Origin: Granulosicoccus sp965214025
Lineage (GTDB): Bacteria; Pseudomonadota; Gammaproteobacteria; Granulosicoccales; Granulosicoccaceae
Assembly (NCBI GenBank): GCA_965214025.1
Contig: CBDCAW010000020.1
Span: forward strand, 1-64,000
Reading direction: 5' to 3'
Length of the DNA stretch: 64,000 nucleotides
A program made the translations under genes and the position numbers. The notes under the pieces were generated by a model. That model did not search any database, was not told the origin of the DNA, and saw only the letters and a program-made list of their open reading frames with translations. Shown in pieces: positions 41,685 to 50,259 of this stretch (position 1 is its first letter; the number at the start of each line of letters is the position of its first letter).

Positions 41685-42220
41685 GACGGCGCCCCCGATT
41701 CCCGAAGTTGCTCGACCAGAGGGGTGATCATCGTGCGTACGGTTTCCTCATCGATCGGCCCGATGTGCTTGTAACGCACATTTCCATCGGTGTCGATGAC
41801 GAAGGTTTCCGGCACACCGTAGACGCCCCAGTCTATGCCGACCTCGCCTTCCTGATCATCTGCGATGATGTCGTAAGGGTTGCCCAGTTCCCCTAGCCAG
41901 GCCATGGCGGCATCCGGCTTGTCCTTGTAGTTCAGGCCGACCAGGGTAACCTCTGAGCTCTCGGCGAATTCCACGAGCAGTGGGTGTTCGTCCACACAGG
42001 CCACACACCAGCTGGCCCATACGTTGAGCACCCACACTCGCCCCAGCATCTCACTCGACACAAAAGGTTCGCTCTTCTGGGCAGGTAACGTCGCCAGTTC
42101 GAAGGCCGGTGCCGGCTTGTCGATCAACGGCGATGGCAACGCTGACGGATCGAGCGTCAGCCCCTTGGCCAGGAAGCCTGCCAGTACCAGGAACACGACC
42201 AGTGGAATCAGTTTAAGCAT
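41681..42220 (-). CDS. ccmG: Thiol:disulfide interchange protein CcmG (DsbE)
   Basis: Membrane-tethered periplasmic thioredoxin that keeps CcmH and apocytochrome haem-binding cysteines reduced. 179 residues: N-terminal anchor (LKLIPLVVFLVLAGFLAKG), WASWCVACVDEHP with Cys72/Cys75, the acidic EGEVGIDWGVYGVPETFVID loop typical of DsbE. The ATG at 42220 has a GAAGGA upstream. Coupled to ccmH. Confidence 0.95.
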   Translation of the reverse strand: MLKLIPLVVFLVLAGFLAKGLTLDPSALPSPLIDKPAPAFELATLPAQKSEPFVSSEMLGRVWVLNVWASWCVACVDEHPLLVEFAESSEVTLVGLNYKDKPDAAMAWLGELGNPYDIIADDQEGEVGIDWGVYGVPETFVIDTDGNVRYKHIGPIDEETVRTMITPLVEQLRESGAPS

Positions 42221-42251
42221 GGGTGATCCTTCCACATCGCCTGGTCACGAT

Positions 42252-44279
42252 TCACGCCGGCTGAGTTCGAGGCAGACTTGTAACGGCGTCCGCCTCGCGC
42301 AATCGGCCATCGCCGTCGAATGCCGACTCGGCGGCAGCACTCTTGACGGCGATCGGTACACGATAGCGACGATCGAGTGCGGCGAGTAGACCTCCCAGCG
42401 TCATCATCAGGCAGCCCAGCCAAATACAGCGAATCCAGGGCTTGACCTGTAACCGAACGCTCCAGGCCTCACCGTTCTGCAACGGCTCGCCGAGCGCGAC
42501 GAACAGATCGCGGGTCAGCCCGGCATCGATACCGGCTTCGGTCATCATGTCGCCACGCACATCGTAGACCCGTTTCTCCGCCCGTACCTCACCGACATGC
42601 GAGCCGTCCCGGGTTATATCGAAATGCCCCTGTGCCGCCTGATAGTTGCCACGCCGCACATCTTCCACGCCTTCGAAGCGGAAATCGTACCCGGCAACCG
42701 TGTAGCTGTCGCCGGGTGCCATGCGCACCGTCTGTTCGTCATTGTAGATAGAGACCAGTGCAACGCCGAGCGTGAACACGGCAATGCCCGCATGTGCCAG
42801 GCTCATGCCCCAGAAAGCCGCCGGCGTATGTAACACGGCCGACAGCGGCCGACGCTTGTTGCGCAACCGGTGAAAGATGCTGAACAGCGTGCCGGCAATG
42901 ACCCAGCAGACCATGGCCACGGCAGCCACCGCACTCAACCGGTAGGATTCCAGCAGCAACACGAGCAATGCCCCCAACAGCACGCTGCCCGCGGCAAGCA
43001 TCAACAACGGCCACTTGCGACCCGCCAGGCGATCGCGTTTCCAGTTCAACTGCGACCCCACGGCGATGAACACCACGATCGGCAGCATCAGAGGCACGAA
43101 CACGGCATTGAAGTATTGCGGGCCGACCGAGATCTTGCCCATGTCCAGTGCATCGAGTGCCAGGGGATACAAGGTGCCGAGCAACACCGCGGCACAGGCG
43201 ACCACCAGCAGTATGTTGTTGAGCAGCAAGCCGGATTCACGGGATACCAGTTCGAATCGGGCATCGCTGCCGAGCCTGGGTGCACGCACCGCGTACAGCG
43301 CCAGCGAGCCGCCGACCACGACGCACAGGAACAGCAGGATATAGAGCCCGCGTGTGGGGTCCGAAGCAAAGGAATGTACCGAGGTGAGCACACCGGAACG
43401 GACCAGGAACGTACCGAGCAGGCTCAGCGAAAATGCCAATACCGCGAGCAACACCGTCCAGGCCTTGAAAACCCCGCGTTTCTCCGATGCCGCCAGCGAA
43501 TGGATGAGCGCGGTACCGACCAACCACGGCATGAAGGAGGCATTCTCCACCGGGTCCCAGAACCACCAGCCACCCCAGCCAAGCTCGTAGTACGCCCAGT
43601 AGCTGCCCAGTGCGATGCCGAAGGTCAGAAACATCCAGGCGATGTTGGTCCACGGGCGCATCCAGCGCAGCGTTGCAGAGTCGAGCTGGCCGCCGATCAG
43701 GGCGGCGATGGCGAACGCGAATGCCACCGCGAAACCCACGTACCCCATGTAGAGCATCGGTGGATGAATGGCCATGCCCGGATCCTGTAGCAAGGGGTTG
43801 AGCGAGGCGCCGTCGCCCGGCATCGGAATCAGGCGCTCGAACGGGTTGGAGGTCAGCAGCACGAACAGGACGAAGCCGATGCCGATCATGCCGAGCACCG
43901 ACAGAACCCTTGCCAGCAGCAGTCGTGGCAGATGGTTGCTGAATACCGCCACCGCCCCGGTCCACATCGCGAGCACCAGAATCCACAACAGCATGGAGCC
44001 CTCGTGGCCACCCCACACGCCGGATATCTTGTAGATCAGCGGCAAGGTGGTATTCGAGGTGTTGGCCACATACGCGACACTGAAATCATCGGCGATGAAC
44101 GCGAAGGTCAGGCACGCGTAGGAAAGAGCGATGAAGAACAATTGCGCCATGGCCGCCGGTTTCGCCAGCGCCATCCACGAAGCGCGACCGGCAAAGCTGC
44201 CCGCCAGTGGCAGCACGGCCATCACGGTGACCATGCACAGCGCCAGTATCAACGAGAATTGCCCGAGTTCGGGAATCAT
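42252..44279 (-). CDS. ccmF: Cytochrome c heme lyase subunit CcmF
   Basis: Large polytopic inner-membrane protein (675 residues, about 14-15 hydrophobic segments) that attaches heme to apocytochrome with CcmH. The tryptophan-rich heme-handling motif is WGGWWFWDPVENASFMPWL; the IHPPMLYMGYVG and RSGVLTSVHSFA segments with candidate axial His residues are conserved. Overlaps ccmE by ATGA. Confidence 0.97.
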   Translation of the reverse strand: MIPELGQFSLILALCMVTVMAVLPLAGSFAGRASWMALAKPAAMAQLFFIALSYACLTFAFIADDFSVAYVANTSNTTLPLIYKISGVWGGHEGSMLLWILVLAMWTGAVAVFSNHLPRLLLARVLSVLGMIGIGFVLFVLLTSNPFERLIPMPGDGASLNPLLQDPGMAIHPPMLYMGYVGFAVAFAFAIAALIGGQLDSATLRWMRPWTNIAWMFLTFGIALGSYWAYYELGWGGWWFWDPVENASFMPWLVGTALIHSLAASEKRGVFKAWTVLLAVLAFSLSLLGTFLVRSGVLTSVHSFASDPTRGLYILLFLCVVVGGSLALYAVRAPRLGSDARFELVSRESGLLLNNILLVVACAAVLLGTLYPLALDALDMGKISVGPQYFNAVFVPLMLPIVVFIAVGSQLNWKRDRLAGRKWPLLMLAAGSVLLGALLVLLLESYRLSAVAAVAMVCWVIAGTLFSIFHRLRNKRRPLSAVLHTPAAFWGMSLAHAGIAVFTLGVALVSIYNDEQTVRMAPGDSYTVAGYDFRFEGVEDVRRGNYQAAQGHFDITRDGSHVGEVRAEKRVYDVRGDMMTEAGIDAGLTRDLFVALGEPLQNGEAWSVRLQVKPWIRCIWLGCLMMTLGGLLAALDRRYRVPIAVKSAAAESAFDGDGRLREADAVTSLPRTQPA

Positions 44280-44752
44280 GGTTCCACTACCGTGTTTTCT
44301 CCAAAATCATCGGTGGTCGCCGGCTTGCCGTTGGCTTTCGCCAGCGCATCGGCCACCTCCGGCGGCATGTAGTTCTCATCGTGCTTCGCCAGCACTTCGG
44401 TCGCCACGAAAACGCCCTGGTCGTCGAGCGCTCCCATCGCGACGATACCCTGCCCCTCGCGAAACAGATCGGGGAGGATCCCACGATAGACCACCGGTAC
44501 GCTCTGCGCGGTATCGCTGAGAGCGAAGCGCACGTTCAGGTCTTCGGCGCCACGGATCACACTACCGTCGACCACCATGCCACCGACCCGGAATCGGCGG
44601 CCGGACTCTACCCCGCCGGCGGCGATATCGGTGGGCGAATGGAACAACATGATGTTGTCCCGGAAGGCACTGAGCCCGAGTGCTACCGCCGTGCCCACGC
44701 CACCGAGCATCAGGCAGACGAGTATCAGGCGTTGTTTACGACGTGGTGTCAT
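44276..44752 (-). CDS. ccmE: Heme chaperone CcmE
   Basis: Periplasmic OB-fold heme carrier anchored by an N-terminal helix (RLILVCLMLGGVGTAVALGL). 158 residues; the heme-binding His124 and Tyr128 are in LAKHDENYMPPEV. Vertex of the ccm operon between ccmD and ccmF. Confidence 0.96.
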   Translation of the reverse strand: MTPRRKQRLILVCLMLGGVGTAVALGLSAFRDNIMLFHSPTDIAAGGVESGRRFRVGGMVVDGSVIRGAEDLNVRFALSDTAQSVPVVYRGILPDLFREGQGIVAMGALDDQGVFVATEVLAKHDENYMPPEVADALAKANGKPATTDDFGENTVVEP

Positions 44753-44774
44753 GGGTCAGAAGAAGGTGTGCGCG

Positions 44775-45011
44775 TCACGACGCGGAAGTGGTGGCAGAAG
44801 TGCCCAGCGCTGCATCGCGGGTAGCCGATGCCTGACGCCGGGCGCGTGATGGCGCCAGCAGGGCACGCTGACGTGTCTGCCGACGCTGCATTCTCAGCTC
44901 CCGGGAAGCGAACCACACGTTGGCCACCAGCACGATGAAAGCGATACCGTAGGATGCCCAGACATAGAAGGCGTAGCCACCCATCGAGAAGAACTGCTGT
45001 AACTCAGACAC
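44775..45011 (-). CDS. ccmD: Heme exporter protein CcmD
   Basis: Small single-helix protein of the CcmABCD complex that releases holo-CcmE. The GTG at 45011 overlaps the end of ccmC and gives SELQQFFSMGGYAFYVWASY followed by the hydrophobic GIAFIVLVANVWF and a basic tail (RELRMQRRQTRQRA), the standard CcmD layout. At 78 residues it has a slightly longer tail than usual. Confidence 0.9.
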   Translation of the reverse strand: MSELQQFFSMGGYAFYVWASYGIAFIVLVANVWFASRELRMQRRQTRQRALLAPSRARRQASATRDAALGTSATTSAS

Positions 45012-45747
45012 CGCCCTTGCCCGCCAGTTCAGTAACCCAGGCCGCACGACCTTCACGCTGCAGGATTCCGGTGCGCAGACGCACCAGAAGGTTATGAAAG
45101 TAAAGCAGCTGGAAGGCCAGCGTCATTATCAGCAGAGGCACGAGCATGCTGATATGCATGGACGGTTTGTCGAACTTCGTGATGCTCGCCGGTTGGTGCA
45201 ACGTATTCCACCATTCCACCGAGAAGTGGATGATCGGAATATTGATCACGCCGACCACGGCGAGAATGGCGGCGGCACGGGCCGCAGAGGGTGGATTGTC
45301 CAGTGCGTTGCGCAAGGCCATGTACCCCAGGTACAGGAACAGCAGCAGCAACTCGGAAGTCAGCCGCGCGTCCCAAACCCACCAGGTGCCCCACATGGGC
45401 TTGCCCCAGAACGAGCCGGTGATCAACGCGATCGCCGTGAACGAGGCGCCAATCGGTGCGGATGCCGCAGCAACCACGTCAGCAAGCTTCATACGCCAGA
45501 CCAGGAACACCGCGCTGGACACGGCCATGACCACATAGACGAACATGGACATCCAGGCGGCCGGCACGTGAATGTAGATGATGCGATAGCTTTCCCCCTG
45601 CTCGTAGTCAGTCGGAGCCACGACCAGGCCCAGATACAGGCCAGCAGCGAAACAAAGAGCGCAAAGACCTGCGACCCAGGGCGTCAGCAGGGTGGCAAGA
45701 CGGTAGACCGAGGGCGCCGAGCCCAGGCGATGAAACCACGTGAACAC
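45004..45747 (-). CDS. ccmC: Heme exporter protein CcmC
   Basis: Six-helix inner-membrane protein that loads heme onto CcmE. 247 residues; the Trp-rich motif is GKPMWGTWWVWDARLTSELLL and conserved His residues occur in IIYIHVPAAWMS and FSVEWWNTLHQPAS. The start is a GTG at 45747 with GGAGG eight bases upstream. An unusual 326-base gap separates it from ccmB. Confidence 0.96.
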   Translation of the reverse strand: MFTWFHRLGSAPSVYRLATLLTPWVAGLCALCFAAGLYLGLVVAPTDYEQGESYRIIYIHVPAAWMSMFVYVVMAVSSAVFLVWRMKLADVVAAASAPIGASFTAIALITGSFWGKPMWGTWWVWDARLTSELLLLFLYLGYMALRNALDNPPSAARAAAILAVVGVINIPIIHFSVEWWNTLHQPASITKFDKPSMHISMLVPLLIMTLAFQLLYFHNLLVRLRTGILQREGRAAWVTELAGKGGV

Positions 45748-46073
45748 TAGTGTTCCTCCCTCATGATGACACCGTGTTCGAAAGGGTCTGTGGAGGCACT
45801 CGGCGCGGATACCCCGCAGGGTGCCGTTCGTGGACGGTGCACTGTAGCGTCGCCCCCGTCACGGCACCACCACGCCTGCGCAAGGTCCACCTTGGAGCGA
45901 AAGTAGACAGGCATGCTGAACACGCTATTGTCATAGGAGAAGAACCACTGTGCGTCCTTGAGAAACAAGGCAACCTAAGTCAGAGTGTATAGAAGGAGTA
46001 GCTTACCGGGAATTACGTGCCGCCACGCCGGGCAGACCATCGCAGACCAAACCGTCAAAACGCCCGGGCCCTG
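45748..46073 (-). other. 326-bp gap between ccmB and ccmC, possible leader
   Basis: No recognisable gene. A TTG-started 73-codon frame on the minus strand (45968-45747) ends at the ccmC start, with no family resemblance and a weak ribosome-binding site. ccmB and ccmC usually touch, so the gap may hold a separate promoter or a decayed gene. Confidence 0.4.
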
Positions 46074-46865
46074 TCATCCGTTGGCACCCACACCCACACG
46101 TAGAGATGCCGCCGTTGCCAGAGGTGCCAGCGCCACGGCGAGCGCCAGCATCGCCCCCATCAACGAGAGCTGCCCGCCCACCGGCAGGCCACCGGCTGCC
46201 GTGGTCACACTGCTGGCGCCGAAGATCAGCACCGGCACCGTCAGTGGCAGTATCAACAGTGATAGCAAGACCCCTCCCTGATCGAGACTGACGGTCAGTG
46301 CAGCACCGATCGCACCGATCAGGCTGAGTGTCAGGGTGCCGATCAGCAGGCTCAGCATCAACGTACTCAGTGCGCAGTTCGGCAGTTGCATCAGCACGCC
46401 GAGCAGCGGCGACAGGAGCAGCAGCGGCAGTCCCGACTGCAACCAGTGAGCCAGAACCTTGGCCACTGTTATCACCGACAGCGGTTGATCGGCGAGTACG
46501 AACTGCTCCAGCGTACCGTCGCGATAGTCGGCTGCGAACAGCGAGTCGAGCGATAGCAGCACTGCCAGCAACGCACTGACCCAAAGCACACCCGGGGCGA
46601 TCAACGCCAGGGTATCGGGACTCGGACCGATGCCCAGCGGAAACAGCGACACCACGATGACGAAGAAGAACAGCGGATTCAACCATTGACCCGGAGCCCG
46701 AACGGCGATCGCCAGATCACGCCGCAACACACGCGTGAACACCCCGAACAACCCGAGCCGCACGCCTTCACCCGCCGGGACATCTTTCTGGCTCGTACCG
46801 ACTCTCGTACTCCCACCTGCCCTGGCATCCGCATTCATACCTGAGCTTGCGCGAGGATCCGTCAT
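46074..46865 (-). CDS. ccmB: Heme exporter protein CcmB
   Basis: Membrane subunit of the CcmAB ATPase, 263 residues from the ATG at 46865, which overlaps the ccmA stop (ATGA). Six hydrophobic segments are visible and the family motifs VLWVSALLAVLLSLDSLFAAD and DGTLEQFVLADQPLSVITVAK are intact. The first 40 residues form a polar extension not usual for CcmB; an internal ATG at residue 10 or a later start could be used. Confidence 0.93.
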   Translation of the reverse strand: MTDPRASSGMNADARAGGSTRVGTSQKDVPAGEGVRLGLFGVFTRVLRRDLAIAVRAPGQWLNPLFFFVIVVSLFPLGIGPSPDTLALIAPGVLWVSALLAVLLSLDSLFAADYRDGTLEQFVLADQPLSVITVAKVLAHWLQSGLPLLLLSPLLGVLMQLPNCALSTLMLSLLIGTLTLSLIGAIGAALTVSLDQGGVLLSLLILPLTVPVLIFGASSVTTAAGGLPVGGQLSLMGAMLALAVALAPLATAASLRVGVGANG

Positions 46866-47509
46866 GCCGCTGCCAACGGATAGGATCCGAGATCCAGCGT
46901 AGCGCTGACGAGCCCATCCAACGGCATTCCCTGGTGCGTGGTCAGCAACACGGCACCACCGCGGCGGGTGTGATTCACCAGCTGCTGACGCACCCAGGCC
47001 AGCCCTGAGGCATCGAGCGCGGTCAACGGCTCGTCGAGCACCCACAGGCGCGCCGGCTGCAACAACAATCTGGCCAGGCTCACACGCCGCTGCTGACCGG
47101 CGGAGAGCACGCCGCATGGCACATCCAGCCGTTCGCCGAGCGACAGCTCTTCCAGCGCCGCATCGATACCTTGCTCGGAACCGCCGTGCAGGGCGCAGAA
47201 CAGATCGAGGTTCTCGCGTGGTGACAACGCTCCACAGATGCCCGGCTTGTGCCCCAGGTACAGCAGCCCGCGCTGAAATTCGTCACGTACGCGATGCAGT
47301 GGCTCACCGCACCAGGAGATGCTGCCCTCGTCGACGGGTACCAACCCGCAGAGCACGCGCAACAGGGTGGTCTTGCCGCTACCGTTCGCACCTCTTACCT
47401 GCAGCACCTCACCGGCGCCCAGTTCCACATCCAGTTCATCGAGCAACAGGTTGTCGCCGCGCCACACCACGAGCCCGCTCGCGGCGAGCAAGGGCCTGTC
47501 ATCGCTCAT
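46862..47509 (-). CDS. ccmA: Heme exporter ATP-binding protein CcmA
   Basis: ABC ATPase of the CcmABCD complex that frees heme-loaded CcmE. 215 residues with Walker A GANGSGKTTL, ABC signature LSAGQQRRVSLARLLL and Walker B LWVLDEPLTALDA. First gene of the ccm operon. No ribosome-binding site is seen before its ATG, where a hexamer repeat lies instead. Confidence 0.95.
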   Translation of the reverse strand: MSDDRPLLAASGLVVWRGDNLLLDELDVELGAGEVLQVRGANGSGKTTLLRVLCGLVPVDEGSISWCGEPLHRVRDEFQRGLLYLGHKPGICGALSPRENLDLFCALHGGSEQGIDAALEELSLGERLDVPCGVLSAGQQRRVSLARLLLQPARLWVLDEPLTALDASGLAWVRQQLVNHTRRGGAVLLTTHQGMPLDGLVSATLDLGSYPLAAA

Positions 47510-47514
47510 CGAGC

Positions 47515-47547
47515 GGTGACGGTGACGGTGACGGTGAGAACGGTGAC
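47515..47547. repeat. Short hexamer repeat (GGTGAC) upstream of ccmA
   Basis: GGTGAC occurs three times in tandem (47515-47532), then GGTGAG-AAC-GGTGAC. It occupies the place where the ccmA ribosome-binding site should be (minus-strand reading GTCACC). Copy number could vary by slippage. Confidence 0.7.
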
Positions 47548-47605
47548 GACGAGCGCTCGACGCCCGTGCTGCGGGCTCGTCGATGCGAGCTCATGACTGA
47601 TACCC

Positions 47606-48235
47606 TCACGCCCGCCCCAGTGCCATGAACTCACCACGGCTGCGCACGCCGAGCTGGTCATCTCGCTGTTCGACAGCTTCGGCAAGCTCCAGGAACACGC
47701 TACGGCTGATCAACGCCCGCAGCCGGTCTCGAACGGTCAGGTACGGAGCCGGCTCTCCGTTCTCTCCATCCGGATACTCGACCTCGATGCGATGCACAGC
47801 GTCGGCGATGACCCGGTCGCCCAGGTTCGTGGTGAATACCAGCGCAGGCTCTTGCGCCGTACCCATGCGTTCCAGCAAGACCGCCGTGAACGGTGCGGCA
47901 TCGACCTCGATGCGCAGTTTCTCGTGCGGCGTCACCAGCCAGATGGAACCGTCCTCTTCGCAGCGCAGCACGCTGGCGAACAGCTTGACCATGCGTTGAC
48001 GGGTAATGCGTGAGCCCTGGTAGTACCAGTCGCCATTGCGGTGAATGCGCATGTCGAGCGTGCCTTCACGGCTCGGCTGCCACTGATTCACCGGCGGCAG
48101 GCGCTGACTGGCGATGGCCGACTCGATCGCAGCCAGGCGGCCTGCGTGCGTGTCACCACCGGCGGTGACGACGGTAGGGTCAGCCGTTTCGTCTGCACTG
48201 CCATCAGCCGGAGCATGCTCTCTTTCATCACTCAT
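47606..48235 (-). CDS. DUF1285-domain protein
   Basis: 209 residues. The DUF1285 core is clear: PPVNQWQPSREGTLDMRIHRNGDWYYQGSRITR, LFASVLRCEEDGSIWLVTPHEKLRIEVDAAPF and LISRSVFLELAE. Function is unknown; the fold has been solved structurally for related proteins but no activity is established. It overlaps the acetoacetyl-CoA synthetase stop by ATGA, so it ends a crcB-serS-acs-type operon. Confidence 0.88.
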   Translation of the reverse strand: MSDEREHAPADGSADETADPTVVTAGGDTHAGRLAAIESAIASQRLPPVNQWQPSREGTLDMRIHRNGDWYYQGSRITRQRMVKLFASVLRCEEDGSIWLVTPHEKLRIEVDAAPFTAVLLERMGTAQEPALVFTTNLGDRVIADAVHRIEVEYPDGENGEPAPYLTVRDRLRALISRSVFLELAEAVEQRDDQLGVRSRGEFMALGRA

Positions 48236-50259
48236 TCGGCCAGCTCCGGCAGTTCGTGATACAGATCGAGGGCCTCCGGATTGGCCAGTGCCTCGACGTT
48301 GTCGACAGTTTCGCCATGCACGACACGGCGCACGGCCAGTTCCACGATCTTGCCGCTGCGGGTGCGCGGAATGTCACTGACCTGCACGACCTTCGCCGGC
48401 ACATGGCGCGGTGTCGTCTCGGTGCGGATGTGCCGCCTCAGGCGATCGACCAGATCATCGTCGAGCGCCGTATCGTCACGCAGCCGTACGAACAGCACGA
48501 CCCGGACATCGCCCTCCCATTGCTGCCCGATCACCAGCGACTCCACCACCTCCTCGAACTGCTCCACCTGACGGTAGATCTCCGCGGTGCCGATGCGCAC
48601 CCCGCCGGGGTTCAGTACCGCGTCGGAACGGCCGTAGATGATCATGCCACCATGCTCGGTGATGGAAACATAGTCGCCATGACACCACACGTTGTCAAAG
48701 CGCTCGAAGTAGGCCGCGTGATAGCGCTTGCCATCCGGGTCGTTGAAGAAACCCACCGGCATGCACGGAAACGGGTTCACGCACACCAACTCGCCCTTCT
48801 CACCCGCCGGCAAGGTGTTGCCCTGAGCATCGAAAGCCCGGACGTCCATGCCCAGCCCCAAGCTCTGCAGCTCGCCGCGGTATACCGGTTCTGCCGGGTT
48901 ACCCAAGGCGAAGCACGACACGATATCGGTACCGCCGGACATCGAAGAGAGGCACAAGTCGCTGCCGACCTTCTCGTACACGTAGTCGAAGCTTTCAGGC
49001 ACCAGTGGCGAGCCGGTGGAAAGCACGGAGCGCAGTGCCTTCAGGGAATGCGTTTTCGCAGGCTCGATGCCTGCCTTGCTACACGCATCGATGAACTTCG
49101 CCGACGTGCCGAAGATGGCACAGTCGGCCTCCTCGGCATAGTCGAACAGCACGTTGCCGTCAGGATGAAACGGAGAACCGTCGTAGAGCATCAACGTGGC
49201 CTCGGAGGCCAGCCCCGACACCAGCCAGTTCCACATCATCCAGCCACAGGTAGTGAAGTAGAACAGCGGGTCGCCCGGTCTGACATCGCAATGCAGCCGA
49301 TGCTCCTTGAGATGTTGCAGCAGCGTACCGCCGGCACCGTGGACGATGCACTTGGGCTGACCGGTGGTGCCGGAGCTGAACATGATGTAGAGGGGATGAT
49401 CGAACGGCAGGGGTATGCCCAGTGTTGCCGAAGCCTCGTTCTGTGCCGGCGCGGCGTCCGCGGCCGCCACGGCACCGCCCGATGTCGCTGACGTGTCACC
49501 GTCCGGTGCGGGCTTGGTCACACCGGCATAGCCGACAGCCATCTCGGCCGCCGTGCCGCGCAGCTCACCTTCACCTACATGTTCGACCACCACGATGCGG
49601 CGCAAGCCTGGCAGCTTCGGCGCCAGTTCGCTGACCACCGCCAGCGAGTCGTGCACACGACCGTTGTAGCGGTAGCCGTCCGCGGTGAACAGCACCTTCG
49701 GTGCGATCTGACCGAAACGGTCGAGCACACCGTTGATCCCGAAATCCGGTGAGCAAGACGACCACACGGCACCGACACTGGCGCTGGCCAGCATCGCGAC
49801 GATGGTTTCCGGGATGTTGGGCATGAAACCCGCCACCCGGTCGCCGACCTCCACGCCCTCGCACCGCAGCATCGCCGCTACCGCCGCCACTCGCCTGGCG
49901 AGCTGCGCGTAGCTGAGCTGCCGCTCGGCCCCGTCTTCGCCGCGATACCGAATGGCAACGGTGGCGTCGCGTCGGCGCAACAGGTTGTCGGTGAAGTTCA
50001 GACGCGCATCCGGAAACCAGCGGGCACCGGGCATGGCGTCCGGGTACAGCAACACGCGCTCCCCCCGACTTTCGGCGATCACCCCGCAATGGTCCCAGAG
50101 GTCGACCCAGAAAGCTTCGCTGGCGCGTACCGACCACGCATGCAGGGCGGCCGAGTGTTCCAGTTGCAGCCCATGACGCTGGTTCACGAACTGCCTGAAG
50201 CTATCGATCTGCAGCGGTACTTTCGGATCGGGCGAAGGGCGCCACAGAGGTTTGCTCAT
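48232..50259 (-). CDS. Acetoacetyl-CoA synthetase
   Basis: ANL-superfamily ligase activating acetoacetate (675 residues). It begins LWRPSPDPKVPLQIDSFRQF as these enzymes do, has the nucleotide loop YIMFSSGTTGQPKCIVHGAGG, VCFFTTCGWMMWN-like YFTTCGWMMWNWL, GGTDIVSCFALGNP and the C-terminal TRSGKIVELAVRRVVHG with the catalytic Lys. A low-complexity Ala/Asp insert (near residue 260) is unusual. Its ATG at 50259 overlaps the serS stop. It would feed ketone-body or PHB-derived acetoacetate into acetyl-CoA. Confidence 0.93.
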   Translation of the reverse strand: MSKPLWRPSPDPKVPLQIDSFRQFVNQRHGLQLEHSAALHAWSVRASEAFWVDLWDHCGVIAESRGERVLLYPDAMPGARWFPDARLNFTDNLLRRRDATVAIRYRGEDGAERQLSYAQLARRVAAVAAMLRCEGVEVGDRVAGFMPNIPETIVAMLASASVGAVWSSCSPDFGINGVLDRFGQIAPKVLFTADGYRYNGRVHDSLAVVSELAPKLPGLRRIVVVEHVGEGELRGTAAEMAVGYAGVTKPAPDGDTSATSGGAVAAADAAPAQNEASATLGIPLPFDHPLYIMFSSGTTGQPKCIVHGAGGTLLQHLKEHRLHCDVRPGDPLFYFTTCGWMMWNWLVSGLASEATLMLYDGSPFHPDGNVLFDYAEEADCAIFGTSAKFIDACSKAGIEPAKTHSLKALRSVLSTGSPLVPESFDYVYEKVGSDLCLSSMSGGTDIVSCFALGNPAEPVYRGELQSLGLGMDVRAFDAQGNTLPAGEKGELVCVNPFPCMPVGFFNDPDGKRYHAAYFERFDNVWCHGDYVSITEHGGMIIYGRSDAVLNPGGVRIGTAEIYRQVEQFEEVVESLVIGQQWEGDVRVVLFVRLRDDTALDDDLVDRLRRHIRTETTPRHVPAKVVQVSDIPRTRSGKIVELAVRRVVHGETVDNVEALANPEALDLYHELPELAE

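Noticed and set aside
42870..43790. 306-codon open frame opposite ccmF
   Set aside because: Antisense shadow: Gln/His/Arg-rich, no start signal, entirely inside ccmF.
45747..45968. 73-codon minus-strand frame before ccmC
   Set aside because: TTG start, weak ribosome-binding site and no family resemblance; recorded only as part of the unexplained gap.
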